A DNA stretch of 61,826 bases from Myxococcales bacterium. Lineage in GTDB: Bacteria; Myxococcota_A; Polyangia; Polyangiales; Ga0077539. Below the pieces are notes generated by a model that saw only the letters and a list, made by a program, of their open reading frames with translations, made no database searches and was not told the origin of the DNA. The stretch is from positions 1 to 61,826 of the forward strand of contig JAAFIF010000058.1 in the NCBI GenBank assembly GCA_013298625.1, in the 5' to 3' direction. The position numbers were made by a program, and so were the translations under genes. Positions 45,117 through 53,912 of the stretch are shown one piece after another (the first letter of the stretch is position 1; each line of letters opens with the position of its first letter).

Positions 45117-46365
45117 GCTTTCGCAGCGCGAGCCCGAGCGCCGCGACCACCAACGGCAGCGCCGGCATCGCGCGACCCGCGCTCGCCACAGGAAGCGCGG
45201 TGCAGCCCGACGGAGAGAGCGAGGGGCACCCGTCCGGCGGCGTCCCGCGCGTACGAATGGGCGTGAATCGCGCTGGCAGCACCGCGCTCGCGGTGGACGC
45301 GCGCACTTCGAGGTCGCGATCGAGCATCGTCGCCGCGAGGTCCGCGCGCATCCGAGTGATCCAGTAGTTGCGCAAATCGCCCTGCGTCGCCGCGGTGAAG
45401 TCCGCCATCGCCGCTTGCTGATCCTCGGCCGAGAGCGTCGTGGTGGGCGTGCCGAAGCCGTTTCCGAAGGTCTGCGCGGCGAAGTTGACGTAGCCCGACG
45501 CGGGCTCGCTCATCTCGCTGAGCCACGTGCGTCGATCGTTGGCGAAGATCGCGTCCGAGAGGGCCGTGTAGTCGCTGCGCTGCGCGCTCCAGTCCCAGGC
45601 GACGCGCGAGCGAAGCACCTCGGCGTTGGGATAATTGCCGGCCTCCCAGCGGCCCGGCGCGAAGATCCACAGCGTGATCCCGACCTTGTCCGTGATGCCC
45701 GCGGACACCATCCGCAGCGGCATCAGCATCGACGAGCCCTGCATCCGCACGCGCACGGGCTGCATCTGCTGCACCGTGGCCATGGGCCGCAATTTGAGCG
45801 CGATGAAGTTGGCGCGCATGCCCGTGTAGTGCGCGATGATGGGCGCGATCGAGCCGGGGACGACGTAGTTGTTCGCGCGCAGCCACTCGGTGAGCACGTC
45901 CGCGCCCGTGGCCTGCAAGAGCACGGTGTCGTACGGGCCGACGGACTCTTGGCGGAGCACCGTGACGCCGCCTCCCGCCTCTGCGCCGGTCGAGCGCGCG
46001 GGGCCGAACGCGGAGGCGCCGCAGCCGCCGCCGCTCGCCGAGCAACGCGGAGGGGTGATCGTCACGGTGGTCGCGAGGTCGAGCGCGTCGAAGAACGCGT
46101 TGGACGCGAGCTCGACGCGCGCATCCCCCGTGACGGGCAGCACCCACGCGAACTCCGACGGCTGCCCCGAGTAGCGAAACTGATCCCACAAGATCGTCTC
46201 GCGCGTGCCCACCGAGAGCACCATGCGATGACTCGTCACCGCTTGCACTCGCTCGGTCGGAATGTGAAAGCACCCGCCGCACGCCGCTGCGTCGTTCGAG
46301 CGCAAATGAGCCGCGCCCGCGAGAGCGAGCGCAGCGAAGAATGCCCGTGCCAAACCCCGATTCAT
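45082..46365 (-). CDS. DUF2330 domain exported protein with C-terminal anchor
   Basis: The 427-residue protein has a signal peptide (LARAFFAALALAGAAHL). The DUF2330 pattern follows: ACGGCFHIP, RMVLSVGTRETILWDQFRYSGQPSEFAWVLPVTGDARVELASNAFFDALD, and later LPLRMVSAGITDKVGITLWIFAPGR. These proteins are common in myxobacteria and of unknown role. The C-terminus has a Cys (GCTALP), a hydrophobic helix (MPALPLVVAALGLAL) and an Arg-rich end, similar in outline to a MYXO-CTERM tail. ATG 46365 has TACGAT 7 nt upstream inside a palindromic element shared with the divergent zinc-ribbon gene. Confidence 0.88.
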   Translation of the reverse strand: MNRGLARAFFAALALAGAAHLRSNDAAACGGCFHIPTERVQAVTSHRMVLSVGTRETILWDQFRYSGQPSEFAWVLPVTGDARVELASNAFFDALDLATTVTITPPRCSASGGGCGASAFGPARSTGAEAGGGVTVLRQESVGPYDTVLLQATGADVLTEWLRANNYVVPGSIAPIIAHYTGMRANFIALKLRPMATVQQMQPVRVRMQGSSMLMPLRMVSAGITDKVGITLWIFAPGRWEAGNYPNAEVLRSRVAWDWSAQRSDYTALSDAIFANDRRTWLSEMSEPASGYVNFAAQTFGNGFGTPTTTLSAEDQQAAMADFTAATQGDLRNYWITRMRADLAATMLDRDLEVRASTASAVLPARFTPIRTRGTPPDGCPSLSPSGCTALPVASAGRAMPALPLVVAALGLALRKLSRSRRARRPS

Positions 46366-46367
46366 GT

Positions 46368-46382
46368 CTGCTATCGTAGCAG
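46368..46382. promoter_or_regulatory. palindromic bidirectional -10 element CTGCTA-TCG-TAGCAG
   Basis: A 6-bp inverted repeat with a 3-bp centre. It places TGC-TACGAT 7 nt before the DUF2330 ATG on the minus strand and TGC-TATCGT on the plus strand, 6 nt before a GTG (46384) that is in frame with the zinc-ribbon protein. It could be a bidirectional promoter core or an operator overlying it. Confidence 0.4.
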
Positions 46383-46509
46383 CGTGCGGGGGCCAGCGGC
46401 CAATCGCGCGAACACCGTGTCCGCAAAACGGCATCGTCGATGGCCCGAGCGGACCGACGCCCGCAGCGACAGCGACGTCGCCGCGATCGCACCCTCGGGG
46501 ATCACGCTC

Positions 46510-46878
46510 ATGTTCATCTTGTTCGGCACGAAATCGAAGGCGAAGCTCGTCCCCGACGGCCGCCGCGGCGAGCGTCGCTGCGGCGAGTGCAACAAGCGCA
46601 CGACGTGGGTCGAGTGCGTGGTCAAAGACTCGTTCAACATTTTCTTCGTCGACGTCCTCGACAGCACCGCGCGCTGCATGCGTTGCACCGAGTGCGGCGA
46701 AGATTGCGCGATCGAAGACTGGGACCGCGCGCAGCGCCGCGCGCAGCTCGACGCCTCGCAGCCGAGCGTCACCGCGGCCTCGCCGCGACCGCAGGACAGC
46801 ACGCCGACGCCCGCCGCGCTCGACGTCGACAAAGAGTTCGCGGCCCTCAAGCAGCGCCTCGCGCAAAGCAAGAAGTGA
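46510..46878 (+). CDS. zinc-ribbon protein
   Basis: The 122-residue cytosolic protein begins MFILFGTKSKAKLV, as many small zinc-ribbon proteins do, followed by Cys24-x-x-Cys27 (RRCGECNKRT), a hydrophobic strand FNIFFVDVLDSTARC, and Cys59-x-x-Cys62 with Cys66 (CTECGEDC). The last 50 residues are polar with a short predicted helix. Function is unknown. ATG 46510 fits the family start; GTG 46384 would add 42 basic residues but has a well-placed -10-like hexamer, so both remain possible. It is followed 4 bp later by the phosphatase-like gene. Confidence 0.8.
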   Translation: MFILFGTKSKAKLVPDGRRGERRCGECNKRTTWVECVVKDSFNIFFVDVLDSTARCMRCTECGEDCAIEDWDRAQRRAQLDASQPSVTAASPRPQDSTPTPAALDVDKEFAALKQRLAQSKK

Positions 46879-46882
46879 CCAC

Positions 46883-47311
46883 GTGCAGCTGTTCGTCTAC
46901 AGCCGCGCGCACATCGAGCTGCTCTCGCCGCACGACGACGCGCCGCACGTGATCATCTCGATCACGACCACGCCCGGTGACGTCGCGAGGCTGCCGGTGT
47001 GCGAGCAGACGTTGGCCGTGCTGCGGCTCGCGTTCTTCGACCTCGACGCGCAAACCACGGGCGTCGGTGAAGATCAGCTCTTCTCGCGCGCGCAGGCCGC
47101 GCTCGTCTGGGATCTGCTCGCGCTGCACCGGTCTGCGCTCGAGCGGGTGATCGTTCACTGCGACGCGGGCTACAGCCGATCGCCTGCGGTCGCCGCGGCG
47201 ATCGCGCGCGTGAACGACGGCGACGACGCGCTCTACTTTCGCCGCTACCAGCCCAACCGCCGCGTGTATCGCACGCTCATCGACGAGGCTGTCGATCGGG
47301 GACTGCTCTGA
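46883..47311 (+). CDS. dual-specificity/tyrosine-phosphatase-like protein
   Basis: The 142-residue soluble protein has the Cys-based phosphatase loop HCDAGYSRSPA: Cys93, then five residues, then Arg99, preceded by VIVH. An upstream Asp in FDLDAQ could act as general acid. It is near the minimum size for a DSP-like fold, and similar compact proteins occur in several bacterial phyla. GTG 46883 lies 4 bp after the zinc-ribbon stop, so the pair is probably co-expressed. Possible targets include the Hanks kinases of the cell; that is inference only. Confidence 0.82.
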   Translation: MQLFVYSRAHIELLSPHDDAPHVIISITTTPGDVARLPVCEQTLAVLRLAFFDLDAQTTGVGEDQLFSRAQAALVWDLLALHRSALERVIVHCDAGYSRSPAVAAAIARVNDGDDALYFRRYQPNRRVYRTLIDEAVDRGLL

Positions 47312-47425
47312 GCGACGCGCGGTCGTCGCGATGACGTCTACCGTCGCGACGCATCTGGCGTGACGCGCACGAGACCGCGCGACGGGACGAACTTTCGTGA
47401 ACCGCGCGAGCGCGGCGCAGCGACT

Positions 47426-49318
47426 ATGCAGAACATGGTCGACTCAACCCGAAGGTTTCGTGCGCTCTCCCCGGCGCTCGCGATGCTTCCGACGCTGCTC
47501 TTGGTCGCTGGTTGTCCAGGCTCGATGCCGGTGGACGACGGCGGCGTCGGAGACGATGGCGCTGTCGCTCGCTGCGAGCAGGACGCCGGCGCCGAGGCCG
47601 CTGCGCCCGCGGTGGCAGCGCCCCTGTCCGCGGGGCGCGTGCTTCGACGCGTCAACCTCGCGCTGCGCCGAAGGCCCACCAACGACGCCGAGAGCGAAGC
47701 GCTCGCGCGCGCTGCGACTGACGCGGACCGCGAGCGGGTGATCGAGAGCGCGATCGACGAGGGCCTGCGATCGACGGACTTCTACCAAACGATGGTGGAC
47801 TTCGGTCACGAGTGGATGCGCAACGGGCGCTTCGTCGTGGGCGCGCAGGGCGACGGCTACTGGGGCAACATGTCTACGCACATGGCGCAGTGCGGTGCGA
47901 TGACCGCGCATCCAGGCGGCTGGTACATCTTGGGCGAGAACAACGCGCGCGGCCGCAACGCGTGCAGCGATCAAGACGCGATGGGCATGCCGGCGCCCGC
48001 TCGGCTGCGAACGGTGCAGCCCTGGTGGGACCCATCGACGACGATCACGTTGGTCGGCGACGCGGCGCTCGAGGTCGCGACGGTGACCGACGCGATGGGA
48101 CGCACGCAAGACTGTGGAGTCGCCCAAGAGGGGTACTTCAACATGGTCAACGCTGCGGGGTGCGGGTGCGGGCCGAACGCGGCGTGGTGCTTTCCTGGCG
48201 CCGGGCTCAACCCGGATCAGCCGATGAAGTCACAGAAGCGCGACGTGTGGGACGAGCCCGCGCGCATGGTCGCGCACCTCGCGTGGCACGACCGCGCGCT
48301 GTCCGACCTCGTGCTCGGAAACTACACGGTGGCCAACAACCGCGTGCGCGCGTGGTACCTGCGTTTCGGGCGGCAAACGGGGCTCTACAACGCGCGGCTC
48401 GACGGCAACGCGACCTGGTTTCGCCCAGAGATGGGCAGCGCGCCGCGCGACCCGCTGCACATGACCCCGGCGGACCCCGAGGCGTGGAGAGAGCTCGTGG
48501 TCGAAGAGCTCGCGCCGCAGCTGCTCTCGCTCTCGAACGGCGCCCGCAGCGCGGATCCGACGCGCACGTTTGCGTGGGATCCGCGGCGCGAGAGCGGGCC
48601 TGCGCCGGGGCTGCCCGCGGCGGGCGTGTTCACGATGCCCGGGACGAACTCGACCTTCTCGCGAGAGCGTCCGCGAGCCGCGCGGTTCTTGGAGATCTTC
48701 TCGTGTCGCGAGTTCAACCCGCCGCCGCCCGAGCAGCACTTTCCTGAAGTGGGACCGGACCTCGCGCGCACCGGGCCGTGCATGCACTGCCACACGCTGA
48801 TGGACCCTGTGGCGATCGCGTTTCGCCGCTGGATTTTCATGGGCTACTACGTGCAGCGCTCGTACCTCGCAGACCTGGGAAACCTCGAGGTGCCGCAGGA
48901 CCTGTACACGCCCGCGCGGCGCTATCCCAACAGCGGATGGTTCGGTGCTGGGGCCGATCGCTGGCGGCTCAACTGGCTGCCCGGCACGACGATGACGCCG
49001 TCGACCGCCGAAGAGATCACCCGCAACACGGGCGCGCTCTTCATGGACACCATCCCCCCGGAGTACACGATCTTCGGGCAACACACGGACGGAACCATGG
49101 GCCCGCTCGCGTTCGGAAAGGTCCTCGTGAGCTCGGGCGAGTTCGATCGATGCGCGGTGCGACGGCTCTACGAGCGCTTCGTCGGACGCAGGCTCGACCC
49201 CGGAAGCGAGGCTCGTTACATCGAGGCGCTCGCGCAGCGTTTCGTCACTGGCGGTCGCCTCGCGCGGCCGTTCGTCCGCTCGCTCATGACGAGCGCTGAG
49301 TTCAGGAGGGGCTTCTGA
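47426..49318 (+). CDS. haem-motif lipoprotein with DUF1592/DUF1588/DUF1585-like regions
   Basis: Exported lipoprotein of 630 residues with lipobox LLLVAGC. The body resembles the DUF1592-DUF1588-DUF1585 part of planctomycete/myxobacterial cytochrome-like proteins: VLRRVNLALRRRPTNDAES at the N-terminus, AGVFTMPGTNSTFSRERPRAARFLEIFSC (DUF1588-like), then Cys452-x-x-Cys455-His456 in CMHCHTLMDPVAIAF, and GKVLVSSGEFDRCAVRRLYERFVGR near the end (DUF1585-like). It contains many cysteines (ACSDQD, GCGCGPNAAWC) that may form disulfides. The stop and the next start overlap (TGATG). Alternative starts are ATG 47435 and GTG 47360, the latter with TACCGT 15 nt upstream. Confidence 0.8.
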   Translation: MQNMVDSTRRFRALSPALAMLPTLLLVAGCPGSMPVDDGGVGDDGAVARCEQDAGAEAAAPAVAAPLSAGRVLRRVNLALRRRPTNDAESEALARAATDADRERVIESAIDEGLRSTDFYQTMVDFGHEWMRNGRFVVGAQGDGYWGNMSTHMAQCGAMTAHPGGWYILGENNARGRNACSDQDAMGMPAPARLRTVQPWWDPSTTITLVGDAALEVATVTDAMGRTQDCGVAQEGYFNMVNAAGCGCGPNAAWCFPGAGLNPDQPMKSQKRDVWDEPARMVAHLAWHDRALSDLVLGNYTVANNRVRAWYLRFGRQTGLYNARLDGNATWFRPEMGSAPRDPLHMTPADPEAWRELVVEELAPQLLSLSNGARSADPTRTFAWDPRRESGPAPGLPAAGVFTMPGTNSTFSRERPRAARFLEIFSCREFNPPPPEQHFPEVGPDLARTGPCMHCHTLMDPVAIAFRRWIFMGYYVQRSYLADLGNLEVPQDLYTPARRYPNSGWFGAGADRWRLNWLPGTTMTPSTAEEITRNTGALFMDTIPPEYTIFGQHTDGTMGPLAFGKVLVSSGEFDRCAVRRLYERFVGRRLDPGSEARYIEALAQRFVTGGRLARPFVRSLMTSAEFRRGF

Positions 49319-50316
49319 TGCGCGTCCGCAACGCACTCGCTTCGATCGCAATGCTCGCTGCTTCGGCGTGCGGCGATCCGTTGCCACCGCTCGACGCGTC
49401 CGCCCCGCGCGACGCGAGCGTCTCTGCGCCCGTGTGCGCGACCAATCGCAACGACGAGATTCGCTTGAAGCTCGCGCCCCAATGCGAGGCCTGCCACGGC
49501 GCGCGCGCCGGAAGACCCTTCTTCGAGAACCTCGCCGCGTTCGAAGACCTGCTCGTGTACAACCCCGCGTTCGTCGTGCGCGGCGACCCCGATCGAAGCC
49601 CGCTCGTCGCGATGCTCGAGGGGCGCGCCACGGGCGCGTACCGTCAGATGCCGCTGGGCGGAGATCCCTTCGCGACCCGCGCTTCGCGTGGAGAAACGCG
49701 GGTCTCGATGGACGAGCTGCGCGAGTGGATCCGCGCGCTCCCGCCGCCCGATCCGTCGCGGCAGGGCCCCGACCCGGCGGCGATCACCACGCGAAGGCTG
49801 TCGGCAGACGAAGCGATCAACGCGCTCGCGATCGCTCTCGGACAGCCAGCAAACAGCGGGGTTCCTCCGTTGCTCGCGCTCGATGGGCCGCAGCCGCTGT
49901 CGCCGGATTCGCCCGCGGGCGTGGACTACCAGGACACCCTGCGACGGGACACGTACCTGATGCTGGGCGGGCCTTCGTACCTCGCGCAGCGCCGCGCGGA
50001 GCCGACGTGGTCGCCGGGCTCGCTCCTCACGTTCTCGCAGCTCGCGCAGGGGATGTGCTCGCGCGCGGCTGCGATGAACAACGCACAGCTATTCAAGTTT
50101 GCGATGGCGTCCGAGAGGCTGCCCATGGCCGAGGCCAACGTGCGCAGAAACATCGCGTATTTGTACGAGAGGTTTCTGCACGAGCCTGCGCCGATGACCG
50201 CGGTCGACGCGCTGTTTACGCGCGTCTACCAGCCCGCCGAGTCGACGAACACGCGCGTGGCGTGGACGCAGGTGTGCGTCGCGCTCGCGCGCGATCCGCT
50301 GTTCATCACGTTTTGA
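49318..50316 (+). CDS. c-type cytochrome-like lipoprotein (DUF1587-like half)
   Basis: The 332-residue exported protein has a lipobox-like LAASAC signal end. Its single haem-binding motif is Cys56-x-x-Cys59-His60 in LAPQCEACHGARAG, followed by AFEDLLVYNPAFVVRGDPDRSPLVAMLEG and a methionine-containing loop YRQMPLGGDP that could give the axial ligand. The remainder, from TRRLSADEAINALAIALG, is helical and resembles the N-terminal part of DUF1592-family proteins. With the preceding gene it looks like one such protein split over two genes in swapped order. Translationally coupled to it by TGATG. Confidence 0.78.
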   Translation: MRVRNALASIAMLAASACGDPLPPLDASAPRDASVSAPVCATNRNDEIRLKLAPQCEACHGARAGRPFFENLAAFEDLLVYNPAFVVRGDPDRSPLVAMLEGRATGAYRQMPLGGDPFATRASRGETRVSMDELREWIRALPPPDPSRQGPDPAAITTRRLSADEAINALAIALGQPANSGVPPLLALDGPQPLSPDSPAGVDYQDTLRRDTYLMLGGPSYLAQRRAEPTWSPGSLLTFSQLAQGMCSRAAAMNNAQLFKFAMASERLPMAEANVRRNIAYLYERFLHEPAPMTAVDALFTRVYQPAESTNTRVAWTQVCVALARDPLFITF

Positions 50317-50351
50317 GTGACCGCAGAGCGCACTGAAGGAGAAACACAAAC

Positions 50352-51926
50352 ATGACTCGATCGATTTCGCGTCGCGCGCTGCTCGCGGGCTCCCTCGGCG
50401 TGGCGCAGCTCGCGCTGCTCGAGAAGTTCGGGCTGGTGAGCAAGGCGTTTGCGGCTGGAGAAAACGCGCCCATCAAGCTGCTGGTGCTCTACATCCCGGG
50501 CGGGGTGCGGTTCTATCCGTTCTTCGTTCCGTTCACTGAAGCGGACGTTGTGAAATACATCCCGCCCCGCGCGGACGCAGAGCAAGAGCCGATCTTCTCG
50601 ACGCCCTCGGAGATCGTGACGCTTGATGGCGACTCCGGCGGCTTTCAACCGATCCGCGTCGCCCGCAACTGGAACCCCATGAACCCCGCGGATCGCACGG
50701 GCTATCGCTATAGCCCTGCTGGCTACGGCTGGGTGCACTACGGCCTCGGCGCCTCGTCCGCGATCCTGCACGGCGTGGACATGGGCAGCTTCGCCCACAA
50801 CTCGTCCTTCGTCTCAGCCATGTGCGGAATCGCTGGCGAAGCGTACCGCGCCCCCGCCCTCGTCTCGCTCGTCGCCAACCACTTGCACCAGCGCTTCGCG
50901 AGCACGCGCCCCATCCCGTGCGTCGCCATCAACAGCACGTCCGTCCCCGAGGCGAACAACCTTCCCGCGCAGGCGACGCCCGTCGTCATCCCGACCACCG
51001 ACGTGCTCAGCCAGCTCTTCTCGTCGGACGGCGCTCGCCTCGCGCGCTGGCGCGACAGCGATCGTCGTGCCGAGCAGATGGTCCCCAACTTCAACGGGAT
51101 GGGCGCGGCCACGACCGTCGGGCTCACCAACGTCGACGCGCTCGTGCTCGAGCGCACGCGAGGCTACCGATCGAGCACGCACAACGGCGCCAATCCCGTG
51201 CTCGAAGGCATCTACAACAGCTACGTGGGCGTCAGCCGAACGCTCGCGCGCGACGTCGTCTCGGCGGTGCAGAACGCCATGCCCAACACGCAGATGCCGG
51301 CCCCGTATGCGACGGCTTACGGCCGGTATGCGGTGCAGTTTGGGCTCGCCAACACGCGCGTCGATATGACCGCATCGTGCGAGTGGATCCTCAAGCTGCT
51401 GAAGAGCAACATCACGTCGGTCGTCTACGCGCACTTGCCCGAGCGCTACTACGACTTTCACAACGGCGGGACGGTCGCGCTTCAGACCGCAGCGTCGCGC
51501 GCGCAGCTCGACATCATCGCGCGCATGCTCGGCGAGATGAAGGCCACCCCGAGCCCCGATCGCCCAGGAAAAACCCTGTACGACGACACGCTGGTGATCG
51601 TTCAGAGCGAGTTCAATCGCACGTTCATGAAGGGCCCCAACCAGATGTCCGCGGACAACTGGCAGTTCGGCGACGACCACAACCCCATCGCCAGCGTGGT
51701 CCTCTCGGGCGGCGGCATCCTCGGCAACCGCCAGATCGGCAACTTCGAAGCGGACGGAACGCGCGGCGCCCCCGTCAGCATCCACGAAGAAGACGGCCGC
51801 ACCGTCATGCGGGCGCCCAAGTCCGCGGACTTCATCGCCACCGCCGCGAGCGTGTTCGGCATGCGTCCCGGACAAGACTTCTTCATCCCCGGCGGCTACG
51901 GGATCATCAACGGCATCTGCCCCTGA
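50352..51926 (+). CDS. Tat-exported DUF1501-like protein
   Basis: The 524-residue protein carries a twin-arginine signal (SISRRALLAGSLGVAQLALL...AFA). The mature part resembles DUF1501 proteins of the alkaline-phosphatase/sulfatase superfamily: IKLLVLYIPGGVRFYPF near the start, TLVIVQSEFNRTF, and GDDHNPIASVVLSGGGILGNRQIG. The function of DUF1501 proteins is unknown, but they are nearly always encoded beside haem-motif DUF proteins, as here. It has one of the strongest ribosome sites in the window (AAGGAG at 50337-50342, 9 nt before ATG). Tat export implies folding, perhaps with a cofactor, before secretion. Confidence 0.85.
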   Translation: MTRSISRRALLAGSLGVAQLALLEKFGLVSKAFAAGENAPIKLLVLYIPGGVRFYPFFVPFTEADVVKYIPPRADAEQEPIFSTPSEIVTLDGDSGGFQPIRVARNWNPMNPADRTGYRYSPAGYGWVHYGLGASSAILHGVDMGSFAHNSSFVSAMCGIAGEAYRAPALVSLVANHLHQRFASTRPIPCVAINSTSVPEANNLPAQATPVVIPTTDVLSQLFSSDGARLARWRDSDRRAEQMVPNFNGMGAATTVGLTNVDALVLERTRGYRSSTHNGANPVLEGIYNSYVGVSRTLARDVVSAVQNAMPNTQMPAPYATAYGRYAVQFGLANTRVDMTASCEWILKLLKSNITSVVYAHLPERYYDFHNGGTVALQTAASRAQLDIIARMLGEMKATPSPDRPGKTLYDDTLVIVQSEFNRTFMKGPNQMSADNWQFGDDHNPIASVVLSGGGILGNRQIGNFEADGTRGAPVSIHEEDGRTVMRAPKSADFIATAASVFGMRPGQDFFIPGGYGIINGICP

Positions 51927-51945
51927 GCCGCGCCGCGCGCCCGCG

Positions 51946-52623
51946 ATGGACCCGAGAGCACCACAATTCAAGATCGCTGCGGCGGCCCACGCCCAGACCG
52001 TCGAAGCCCTGCCGTCGCGCCTCGGCGCCTCGCTCGACGACGGCGCCCTCGCAGCGCTCGCCGTCGCGCGCGACCCGCACGCGCTCGCGCTCTTGTGGGA
52101 CCGCTTCGCGCCCGGTGTTCGCGCGCTCGTTCGCCGCACCATCGCCGGCCGCGCCGACGTCGAAGACCTCGTGCAAGACATCTTCGTCGCGCTCTTGCGC
52201 AGCATCGGCGACCTCAAGGACCCGCGCGCGCTCCGCGGGTTCGTCTACCGCGTGGCGTCCAACGTCCTGTGCGACGAGCTGCGCCGACGCCGTCGCCGCA
52301 AGTGGCTCACGCTCTTTCGCAGCGACGAGCAGCGCGACGAGCCCGTCGCGGATCACACCATCGCCGACCCGTCCGTGCGCTTCGCGATGCTTCGCCTGCA
52401 ACGCGTGTTCGATCAACTGTCCGATGAGCTGCGCATGGCGTACGTCCTGCGCGTGATCGAGGGCCTCGAGCTCGAAGAGGTCGCCGTCGCGCTCGACTGC
52501 TCGCTCTCGACCGCCAAGCGCCGCGTCGCGCAAGCGAAGGACCTCGTGTTCGCGTCGGTGCGCAACGACCCCACGATTTCGCACTTCATCCAGTCTCGCG
52601 ACCAAGAGGTGGACCATGGCTGA
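51946..52623 (+). CDS. ECF-type RNA polymerase sigma factor
   Basis: The 225-residue group 4 sigma factor shows region 2 in HALALLWDRFAPGVRALVRRTIAG, DVEDLVQDIFVALLRSIGDLKDPRALRGFVYRVASNVLCDELRRRRRRK. Region 4 is in QLSDELRMAYVLRVIEGLELEEVAVALDCSLSTAKRRVAQAKDLV. It starts 19 bp after the DUF1501-like gene and overlaps the FecR-like gene by 8 bp. Both context and overlap suggest that it controls the surrounding cytochrome and lipoprotein genes, held in check by its neighbour. Confidence 0.95.
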   Translation: MDPRAPQFKIAAAAHAQTVEALPSRLGASLDDGALAALAVARDPHALALLWDRFAPGVRALVRRTIAGRADVEDLVQDIFVALLRSIGDLKDPRALRGFVYRVASNVLCDELRRRRRRKWLTLFRSDEQRDEPVADHTIADPSVRFAMLRLQRVFDQLSDELRMAYVLRVIEGLELEEVAVALDCSLSTAKRRVAQAKDLVFASVRNDPTISHFIQSRDQEVDHG

Positions 52624-53857
52624 GCCCAACAACGCGCTCGCCGCAGAGCCCGTTCACGACGCGGTCGCGAGGATCGCGCGCTCGGTCGACGGATCGGTCG
52701 ATCGCTCGGTCGACGTGGCGAGCCGCGCTCGGTTCATCGAGCGGGCCGCTGCGCGTGGCGGCTCGTCCCGCGGCGGCCGCAAGGCGTGGCGCGCGCTGGC
52801 CATCGCAGCGTCGATCGTCGCGGCGGTGTCCGTCGCCGAGCTCGCGCGCCGTTCGCGCCAAGGCGTTCGTGCGCTCACGCCGCTGATGGCAGTGGGCAGA
52901 GAGCTGAGCGCGCCGTCGCACCCCGTGGAGCTCAGCATGGCCGACGGCTCGCGGATCACGGTGTCGCCCGCGACCCGGGCGCGCGTGGTCGCGAGCGACG
53001 CAAACGGCGCGCAGATCGCGCTCTCGCACGGGACGCTCTCGCTCGAGACTCAGCACCGTCCCGAGACGCGCTGGTCGGTGATCGCGGGCGTCGTGCACAT
53101 TCACGTGACGGGGACGCGCTTCGAAGCGCGGCGCAGCGTGGCGGACGAAGCCGTGGACGTTCAGCTGTTCGAGGGCTCGCTCTCGGTCTCGATCGGCGAT
53201 CGGCAGACGGTGCAGATGCGCGCGGGGCAGCGCTTGCACGTCGACGGCGCGCTCGGCGAACGCGTCTCGCTCGAAGAGAGTCAGCCGCGATCGGACAGCG
53301 GATTTGCAGCACGAGTCGAGATCGACGCCGCGATGGGTTCGCCCGACGACGGCTCCGCCGAGCCCGCGACCGCGTCGCGACGACGCGCCGAGCCGTCGCC
53401 TGTGCGATGGAACCTCCTCGCGTTGCAGGGCGACTTCGCCGCGGTGTTGCGCGCGGCGCGGGCGCACACCGGAGAGCTGTCGCAGCGCGGGATCGACGAG
53501 CTCACGGCGCTCGCCGAAGCGGGGCGTCACGAGGGTGACCTCGCGTGGACCGAGACCGCGTACGAGGCCATTCGCGACCGGCACCTCGCGCGCACGGGAG
53601 ACCGCGCCGAGGCGGTCTTCGCCTGCGGGCGCACCGCGGAGGACGCTGGAGATCTCGGGCGCGCGGTCGAGTGGTTTCGTCGGTACGAAAACGACTTCGC
53701 CGACGGGCGCCGGGTGTCCGAGGCGATCGGACGACAGTTCGTGATCGAGCAGCGTCGAGGGCGCATCTCGCGCGCGCAAGAGCTGGCCCGTCGGTATCTC
53801 ATCCGCGAAGGCGGCGGTCCCTACGCGGCGAGGGCGCACGCCTTGCTGCTCGATTGA
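52616..53857 (+). CDS. FecR-like transmembrane anti-sigma protein with TPR-like C-terminus
   Basis: The 413-residue protein has a cytosolic head of about 50 residues, a transmembrane helix (AWRALAIAASIVAAVSVAEL, about 57-76), and a periplasmic FecR domain at about 95-215 (VELSMADGSRITVSPATRARVV, WSVIAGVVHIHVTGTRFEARR, VQLFEGSLSVSI, VQMRAGQRLHVDG). After a disordered linker come helical TPR-like repeats (TAYEAIRDRHLARTGDRAEAVFACGRTAEDAGDLGRAVEWFRRYEN). FecR proteins relay an outer-membrane or periplasmic signal to a sigma factor; here the sigma gene overlaps by 8 bp. No TonB-dependent receptor is adjacent, so the input may be one of the nearby exported proteins. Confidence 0.88.
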   Translation: MAEPNNALAAEPVHDAVARIARSVDGSVDRSVDVASRARFIERAAARGGSSRGGRKAWRALAIAASIVAAVSVAELARRSRQGVRALTPLMAVGRELSAPSHPVELSMADGSRITVSPATRARVVASDANGAQIALSHGTLSLETQHRPETRWSVIAGVVHIHVTGTRFEARRSVADEAVDVQLFEGSLSVSIGDRQTVQMRAGQRLHVDGALGERVSLEESQPRSDSGFAARVEIDAAMGSPDDGSAEPATASRRRAEPSPVRWNLLALQGDFAAVLRAARAHTGELSQRGIDELTALAEAGRHEGDLAWTETAYEAIRDRHLARTGDRAEAVFACGRTAEDAGDLGRAVEWFRRYENDFADGRRVSEAIGRQFVIEQRRGRISRAQELARRYLIREGGGPYAARAHALLLD

Positions 53858-53912
53858 TCGCGCGAGATTTGGTTGAGCCGAACGACCGAAGCTCGTCGAC
53901 TGTACCTCCCGC

